38,071 nucleotides of DNA, from positions 1 through 38,071 of the forward strand of contig JALEGB010000118.1 in NCBI GenBank assembly GCA_022760355.1, read 5' to 3'. The stretch's first letter is position 1. Each line of letters begins with the position of its first letter. Source of the DNA: Neomegalonema sp. Its GTDB lineage: Bacteria; Pseudomonadota; Alphaproteobacteria; Rhodobacterales; Rhodobacteraceae. The notes under the pieces were generated by a model. The model was not told where the DNA came from, made no database searches, and saw only the letters and a program-made list of their open reading frames with translations. A program made the translations under genes and the position numbers. Below, piece by piece: positions 33,779 through 38,071 of the stretch.

Positions 33779-35407
33779 TTAATCATAAAAATTGACTCTG
33801 CTTTTCATCTCAGAAATCATTTTGTTCTCCCTTTCAATAATTACATCGACGGTCCAATCGCTTACACCTATTACATACTGTGTCCATTTCCATTGGGAAC
33901 CTCCTTTTCCGCGTAAGTATTCTTTCTTCTTAGAAAATTCAGCCCGCGCCATTTTTCGATTGGACCTTCCAGTAACTAGGCAAAGATTTCCCAACCGGTT
34001 TGCGTTTTTAATCCAACTCGATCGATCGAAGCGCTCTTCCCACTCGGGATCCTCCCCCGAAACTTCAGATGGCTCTCTAGGTAGTATATGCTCGATAGTC
34101 AGATCCGCCGTCTCAACCGAACGGTTTCCATCTCCAGTAATAGCTTCGAGCAAAATCAAAAGCGCCTTATGCCCTCTATTCAAATAAAAATCAGTAGAAA
34201 TTCTATTTTCAAGTTCTTTGAACTCTTCCCTCTTTATCAGTAAGCTGTCAGATTTTGGTCGAGTGCCCTTACTACTTAATGACGCCTCCAATTCTTGGAT
34301 AATCTTTCCGAAACGTCCTTCACGAAGCCCAGGAGAAACTCGGTTGACGGCCATCACAGCAATCAAAAAAGTTAGATTTGTAATAAGTAATGAACTGTTT
34401 GCAATGCGATCCCGGTTTTTTTCAATAAAAAGAGCAACTGGCGTCCAATCGGAAAACCTTGAACGTTTCCCCACTTCTCTAAGAAGCAACAAATCACTGT
34501 CGTTCCCATCATTTATTTTAGCCCAAGCGTCGGCATAATCTTCCAAATCTCTCGAAATAAATTCGTCTGCGGACGATTTACCGGCGATACTTGAAACTAT
34601 ATCATGGTGCAATGTCTCCACGCTTCTTCTCTGAACTATACACATACGAATATGGGAGAATAACTCTTCGAAACCTCGACGCCCAATCTCCGTTTCTATA
34701 TCTTCCCATACTTTGGAAAGTCGCACCTGATCTGATTTTTTGCCGATTTTTTGCAGCAACTCAGCCTTTATAATGTCAACAGAATGAAGACTTAACCCTC
34801 TATTATTTAAAACTGAAAAAACCCGTAGCGCCATATCTTTACTATTTGCAGAAAGCACTGCAAATGCGACGTTATTCAAGATGAAGGACGCAAAGTCAAC
34901 AACCTCCTCGGTCTTGAGACCTCTAGCAAATTCAGCAAAATAATCTCTATTTTCGATAAATTTTGGATTATTACTCGATGATGGAGGAATGTTATTAAGT
35001 ATATCAACGTATTCGCGGTAAACCCTCTCTGGTGGCGCCACGATAACCTCGGCGCTTCGCTTCACGAAGGTGTTTTCGTCAGAAAAATAGAATTTCTTTA
35101 GTTGAGAAGCTTTGTCTTTGTTCTCTATTTCGGATTGCAGCGAGCTAAGCAAGAGCTGTAAAGTTAATAACCTCTGCTGGCCATCAATTATATCCCGTCG
35201 CTCACTTTCGCCGTTGTAAACAAGAACTATGCTTCCCATAAAATAGCCAACGTCACCTTCTCCACCTCTTTTCCACGCGTCCCTTAGATCACTGACCATT
35301 TGCTCGCACTGTGATCTTCCCCACATGTACGGTCTTTGAAAAAAGGGCACTTGGTATTTCTTTGCTTCTAAGATCTCTGAAAGCTTTTCCTCAGCAACGC
35401 TGAACAT
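33779..35407 (-). CDS. GmrSD-type DUF262/DUF1524 nuclease
   Basis: This 542-aa protein has the DUF262 N-terminal domain (PFFQRPYMWG at 21-30 and DGQQRLLTLQ at 75-84) and a DUF1524 HNH-type C-terminal domain (TIEHILPRE with His440, then NRLGNLCLVTGRSN). In GmrSD relatives the first domain is an NTP-driven sensor and the second a metal-dependent nuclease that cleaves modified (e.g. glucosylated) DNA. Both are fused here. The gene is very AT-rich compared with the rest of the window, suggesting recent acquisition. It is flanked by a ParA pseudogene and a relaxase-like fragment. A restriction-type role is likely but not shown. A companion methylase or sulfur-modification gene is absent. Confidence 0.85.
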   Translation of the reverse strand: MFSVAEEKLSEILEAKKYQVPFFQRPYMWGRSQCEQMVSDLRDAWKRGGEGDVGYFMGSIVLVYNGESERRDIIDGQQRLLTLQLLLSSLQSEIENKDKASQLKKFYFSDENTFVKRSAEVIVAPPERVYREYVDILNNIPPSSSNNPKFIENRDYFAEFARGLKTEEVVDFASFILNNVAFAVLSANSKDMALRVFSVLNNRGLSLHSVDIIKAELLQKIGKKSDQVRLSKVWEDIETEIGRRGFEELFSHIRMCIVQRRSVETLHHDIVSSIAGKSSADEFISRDLEDYADAWAKINDGNDSDLLLLREVGKRSRFSDWTPVALFIEKNRDRIANSSLLITNLTFLIAVMAVNRVSPGLREGRFGKIIQELEASLSSKGTRPKSDSLLIKREEFKELENRISTDFYLNRGHKALLILLEAITGDGNRSVETADLTIEHILPREPSEVSGEDPEWEERFDRSSWIKNANRLGNLCLVTGRSNRKMARAEFSKKKEYLRGKGGSQWKWTQYVIGVSDWTVDVIIERENKMISEMKSRVNFYD

Positions 35408-35633
35408 TCTTGTGTCTTTCCAGTTAAGCCAGACGTCGACAGCACTAGTTCGAAACTCTCATTGCTGTAGTGTCGATTTCGGCACGATGAGATCCAATCG
35501 TCGATGCGTTCCCGCTGCAGCGATCGTCACACGCAGCGCCGAGACGCGTCTTGCGCGGCTCGGTGAGCCCGCAACGCGGGCGAGTAGAGCGCGGCCCGGC
35601 CGTCGGGCCGGGGCTGCCTAGATATAGCGACGA
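35408..35633. other. Non-coding region with two GC hairpins
   Basis: Two strong dyads sit close together: GCCCGC-AAC-GCGGGC (35567-35581) and CGGCCCG-GCCGT-CGGGCCG (35592-35610), immediately downstream of the relaxase-like fragment. They may terminate transcripts from the minus strand or be part of a transfer-origin or recombination site; neither is proven. Confidence 0.45.
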
Positions 35634-35963
35634 TTAGTAGCTTAGATCCATCCCTTTGTCACGCCCCATAGACTTCCGCCTCTGCTCCGCCGCCTTCTGC
35701 GCTTTCTCGAACGTCGCCTCGGACCGAGACCGTTCCGCCGCTCTGGCTTGCCGTTCTGCATCGGCCTTGTGCTCAGCCTCCCGCCGCATCGACTGATGTT
35801 CTGATCGGGTCCCTGCGGCGTCGCGTTTCAGCTCATCGACAACCGCCTTTCGCCGCGCATCGATCGCTTGGATCTGCTTTTGCCGGGTTCCTTTCAGCGC
35901 GATGCGCAGGGCGTGGCGCTCTTCCAGGCGCCGGCCTGGCAGGTCGCGGCGCAGCTTGGCCAT
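35634..35963 (-). CDS. Relaxase-like C-terminal fragment
   Basis: The 109-codon frame is a charged, Arg/Ala/Glu-rich, coiled-coil-type tail (LEERHALRIALKGTRQKQIQAI, RREAEHKADAERQARAAERSRSEATFEKAQKAAEQRRKSM). It is typical of C-terminal tails of mobilisation relaxases, but no relaxase catalytic motif is present. Upstream codons run into a tyrosine-integrase fragment on the other strand around 35937, so the 5' part was probably lost at a junction. Calling it a relaxase remnant is inference from composition and context. Confidence 0.45.
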   Translation of the reverse strand: MAKLRRDLPGRRLEERHALRIALKGTRQKQIQAIDARRKAVVDELKRDAAGTRSEHQSMRREAEHKADAERQARAAERSRSEATFEKAQKAAEQRRKSMGRDKGMDLSY

Positions 35964-36029
35964 AAGCAGCCCGGCATGCGCATGACGGAGACCTACGCGC
36001 CCTTCGATCTGAGCTATCTATTTGATTAA
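35937..36029 (+). pseudogene. C-terminal remnant of a tyrosine recombinase/phage integrase
   Basis: The plus strand reads WQVAAQLGHKQPGMRMTETY then APFDLSYLFD before TAA. This is the end of a tyrosine integrase: the LGH (conserved Leu-Gly-His) box and the catalytic Tyr in TETYAPFD. Nothing upstream in frame is integrase-like, so only about 30 residues remain. It points towards the tRNA-Thr gene 640 bp away, as expected of an integrase at an island's tRNA end. Confidence 0.6.
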
Positions 36030-36243
36030 TGAAAAAATTGAGGGGGTTGCGTGTGAGCTGCGTGTGAGTAGCGAAGTTGCTGAGACAGCTTTGTCGGGCG
36101 AGCCACTGGATATTGTGGTTCCAGAATATCGCCTACAAGATGATGGCGCCGCGGAGGAGGCGAAGTTTGAACTCAGGCGCCAAGCAAGCGCGACCGCGCG
36201 TCTTCCGGTCAGACCGCCCCGCCGTGAGGCGAAAAGAACCATA

Positions 36244-36667
36244 GCGCGGGGCTCTCGCTATTTGCTGCGCAAACAGCTGACGCCCTGAAATGTCGGGGAA
36301 GCTTCGCGCTTCCTGTCGGAAGCGCAGCAAATCGCTGTGAGACCGAAAGAACCTACAGCGCGGGGCTCTCGCTATTTGCTGCGCAAACAGCTGACGCCCT
36401 GAGATGTCGTGGAAGCTTCGCGCTTCCTATCGGAAGCGCAGCAAATCGCTGTGAGACCGAAAGAACCTACAGCGCGGGGCTCTCGCTATTTGCTGTGCAA
36501 ACAGCTGACGCCCTGAAATGTCGGGGAAGCTTCGCGCTTCCTGTCGGAAGCGCAGCAAATCGCTGTGAAACCGAAAGAACCTACAGCGCGGGGCTCTCGC
36601 TATTTGCTGCGCAAACAGCTGACGCCCTGAGATGTCGGGGAAGCTTCGCGCTTCCTATCGGAAGCGC
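36244..36667. repeat. Tandem array of 114-bp hairpin-forming repeats
   Basis: The array has three full units (starting 36244, 36358, 36472) and a partial fourth (36586-36667) that ends 2 bp from the tRNA-Thr CCA end. Each unit holds a perfect 8-bp stem with 4-nt loop GCGCTTCC-TGTC/TATC-GGAAGCGC (first at 36306-36325). It also has a longer dyad ATTTGCTGCGC / GCGCAGCAAAT (36260-36270 and 36322-36332), so alternative folds exist. Units 1 and 3 share variants (AAATG, TGTC) and units 2 and 4 share others (AGATG, TATC), so the real duplication unit may be 228 bp. The period is 38 codons, so a frame stays open, but I see no coding signal. Confidence 0.9.
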
Positions 36668-36669
36668 TG

Positions 36670-36744
36670 TGGTGCCCGTAGAAAGAATCGAACTTTCGGC
36701 CTCTCCCTTACCAAGGGAGTGCTCTACCTCTGAGCTATACGGGC
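36670..36744 (-). tRNA. tRNA-Thr (GGU anticodon)
   Basis: On the minus strand this folds as acceptor GCCCGTA / TACGGGC, D-arm GCTC/GAGC, anticodon stem CTCCC/GGGAG with loop TTGGTAA (anticodon GGT), a T-arm containing GTTCGAT, and encoded CCA. It decodes ACC/ACU threonine codons. Its 3' end faces the accessory region and abuts the 114-bp array, marking a probable integration site. Confidence 0.96.
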
Positions 36745-36959
36745 GCTCAGCCGCGGGAAGCGATGGTCCGCCATATGGAGGAGCAACTGCAAGGGAGACC
36801 CACGCAACTGCGGCTCCGGAGGCTTCGCTCGCGGTACGGAGCGCGATACCGGTGCGGGTCGGCGCTGTCAAGAACAAGCGTCGTTAAAAGCGTTGTTTCG
36901 GATCGCCACGTCGCGCTGGCCGTTTTTCCGTCGCCCATCCGGCGATCCGGCGACAAGAT

Positions 36960-37631
36960 TTAATCGTTTTCCAGCGCGTTACGGGCCAAGCCCGCCTTCG
37001 CTTCGTGGAGCCGATCGATCGCACGCAGCGCCGCATCGGCGTCTTGCGCGCCGAGCGCGCCGGCAAGATCCGCATACCCCTGGGCGACGTCGACGACATC
37101 GCCCTTGCCGCGGCTGTGCGCCCGCCAAAAGCGCCGCGCGAGCCCATCCCCCAACTGGAGCGCGGCCGATGCATATTCGTTGCGCGCCATCGCCAGGAGC
37201 GTCTCGGTTAAGCGGTCCGCCAGATTGTAAATCCGCTCCCGATCAAAGGCTGTTATCGCCGCCCGAAGCCCGTCGCTAATCGCCACACAGCGGGATTGTT
37301 GCTCTTGCTCGCCACGTCGCACGGCTGCCTCGGCGATGTATTTGAACAGAGACCGCCTGAAATCGATAAGCCGCAGCTGCTTGGAGACATCAAGGTCGGA
37401 TATGATGATGCCGCGCTGCGGCAAGATGAGGACAAGACCCTCCCGGGCAAGCTCACGAAGAGCTTCCCGCACCGGGGTTCGCCCCATTTTGAGCGCAGTG
37501 GCGAGCAATTTTTCGGAAACGATTTCCCCTGGGGCGAGTTCCAGCGCAACAATTCGGCGTTCGAGCTCCTGATAAGCGCGCTGTGTTTGGCTGTCTGTTC
37601 CGCTTGTTGACGGCTGTGCATTCTGCGGCAT
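36960..37631 (-). CDS. GntR-family (FCD) transcriptional regulator
   Basis: This protein of about 223 aa has an N-terminal winged helix (AYQELERRIVALELAPGEIVSE, KLLATALKMGRTPVREALRELAREGLV, LPQRGIIISDLDV) and an all-helical FCD C-terminal domain. ATG 37631 follows GGAGAG. The FadR/VanR subfamily senses carboxylate metabolites. It faces away from a gene starting at 38052, its likely target, across a 420-bp gap containing inverted repeats. Confidence 0.88.
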   Translation of the reverse strand: MPQNAQPSTSGTDSQTQRAYQELERRIVALELAPGEIVSEKLLATALKMGRTPVREALRELAREGLVLILPQRGIIISDLDVSKQLRLIDFRRSLFKYIAEAAVRRGEQEQQSRCVAISDGLRAAITAFDRERIYNLADRLTETLLAMARNEYASAALQLGDGLARRFWRAHSRGKGDVVDVAQGYADLAGALGAQDADAALRAIDRLHEAKAGLARNALEND

Positions 37632-37768
37632 TGGGCTCTCCTCCCTGGCGCTTCCTGTTGTGCTTGGCGCGGCTGCGCAGTCGCTGGGCGCGTCACGCTG
37701 CAACGCTCGACCCAGAACAATGGCGCAACCTTCAAATAGGCCACTTTGACTTTTGTCATGCTCAGATC

Positions 37769-37784
37769 GGCTAATTTCTTAGCC
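37769..37784. promoter_or_regulatory. Inverted repeat in the GntR intergenic region
   Basis: GGCTAA-TTTC-TTAGCC is a perfect dyad located 138 bp upstream of the GntR start. It could be a regulator binding site or a short RNA hairpin. No further evidence is visible. Confidence 0.35.
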
Positions 37785-37942
37785 ATCAGTGAAAATTTAT
37801 CCAGACAACCGATATATTGAGAAAAAGTTGAGTTTAGGGCGTCCCTGCCGCGCGCTTTCTCCTGTCCTCCAGATGGCGACACATTTTGCGGCGCTGATAT
37901 ATCCATATCACAGGGGTGAGATTCGCGCCATATCTCATTTTT

Positions 37943-37960
37943 GTTGAGGAAAATCTCAAC
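37943..37960. promoter_or_regulatory. Inverted repeat, candidate GntR operator
   Basis: GTTGAG-GAAAAT-CTCAAC is a perfect 6-bp-arm dyad about 92 bp upstream of the next gene start (38052). A similar half-site, TTGAGAAAAAGTTGAG, occurs near 37819. This is a candidate binding site for the divergent GntR regulator; the match to known FCD operators is weak. Confidence 0.4.
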
Positions 37961-38051
37961 GAAGCGGCGATCTCGCGCTAGGCTGTAAACTCATAAATGG
38001 GATTCACTTTTGCGGTGAATTTTGATTCAAGCACCCAAAGGAGGAGCTTGA

Positions 38052-38071
38052 ATGTCCAACCGTCGCTATGA
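38052..38071 (+). CDS. 5' end of a gene cut by the window edge
   Basis: ATG at 38052 is preceded by AAAGGAGGAGCTTGA (a strong ribosome-binding site) and gives MSNRRY before the window ends. The product cannot be told. It is divergent from the GntR gene and is the probable target of that regulator. Confidence 0.7.

Noticed and set aside
36022-36288. 88-codon ORF after the integrase remnant
   Set aside because: It starts in the integrase stop region, runs into the first repeat unit, and shows no recognisable sequence; too weak to annotate.
36244-36667. CRISPR array
   Set aside because: The units are 114 bp long and contiguous with no unique spacers between short repeats.
36495-36887. Protein-coding repeat ORF across the 114-bp array
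   Set aside because: The frame stays open only because 114 is a multiple of 3. It has no ATG or ribosome-binding site and runs through the tRNA-Thr gene.

Overview
The window reads as high-GC Alphaproteobacterial chromosome. The GCG/GCC-rich codon use, the isolated rpmI-rplT pair, the Zur-type box by znuCB, GTGA/ATGA operon overlaps and the FolM-like and LysE/Lrp gene types all fit that class. I cannot name a genus from sequence alone. About 1-23 kb and 36.7-38 kb look like ordinary core or semi-core backbone. About 23.2-36.7 kb is an accessory region with lower and uneven GC, broken mobility genes and defence-type genes, ending exactly at the 3' end of a tRNA-Thr gene.

Backbone, left to right. 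ald (alanine dehydrogenase) and znuC-znuB (zinc import, with a Zur-like operator upstream) lie on the minus strand. A plus-strand pterin block follows: a stand-alone SelD-N-terminus-like FAD oxidoreductase, folB, folK and a very divergent dihydropteroate synthase paralogue. After two minus-strand exported proteins (an M15 peptidase and a small secreted protein) comes a FolM/pteridine-reductase-like SDR. Then come a DXD glycosyltransferase, an EamA exporter, an MFS transporter, a 31-codon small ORF with an extended perfect Shine-Dalgarno sequence and its own terminator, a divergent lrp/lysE pair, a methyltransferase, galE and rpmI-rplT. A 941-codon ORF fuses an HSL-type esterase to a carnitine-acyltransferase-like protein. 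purM-purN, a CAU-anticodon tRNA, and a LysR regulator divergent from a pirin plus FMN-reductase operon with a 22-bp perfect palindrome between them complete this part.

Accessory region. A two-gene minus-strand unit (a small QxK-motif nuclease-like protein and a uracil-DNA-glycosylase-fold protein) faces away from a 1850-aa SIR2-NTPase-TPR protein with the architecture of anti-phage NADase sensors. Next are a truncated serine resolvase, a MATE exporter with a small glyoxalase-superfamily protein, a ParA pseudogene frameshifted by expansion of a 7-bp tandem repeat, and an AT-rich stand-alone DUF262/DUF1524 (GmrSD-type) nuclease. It ends with a relaxase-like C-terminal fragment abutting a tyrosine-integrase C-terminal fragment, and a 114-bp tandem repeat array touching the tRNA-Thr 3' end. 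This looks like a decayed integrative element that has kept defence cargo.

Right edge: a GntR/FCD regulator faces away from a gene whose first codons lie at the window end, with inverted repeats between them.

The strongest leads are the SIR2-NTPase-TPR protein and its island, the esterase-carnitine acyltransferase fusion, the non-canonical DHPS paralogue in a pterin operon, the hairpin-forming 114-bp array fused to tRNA-Thr, and the small ORF with the extended Shine-Dalgarno.
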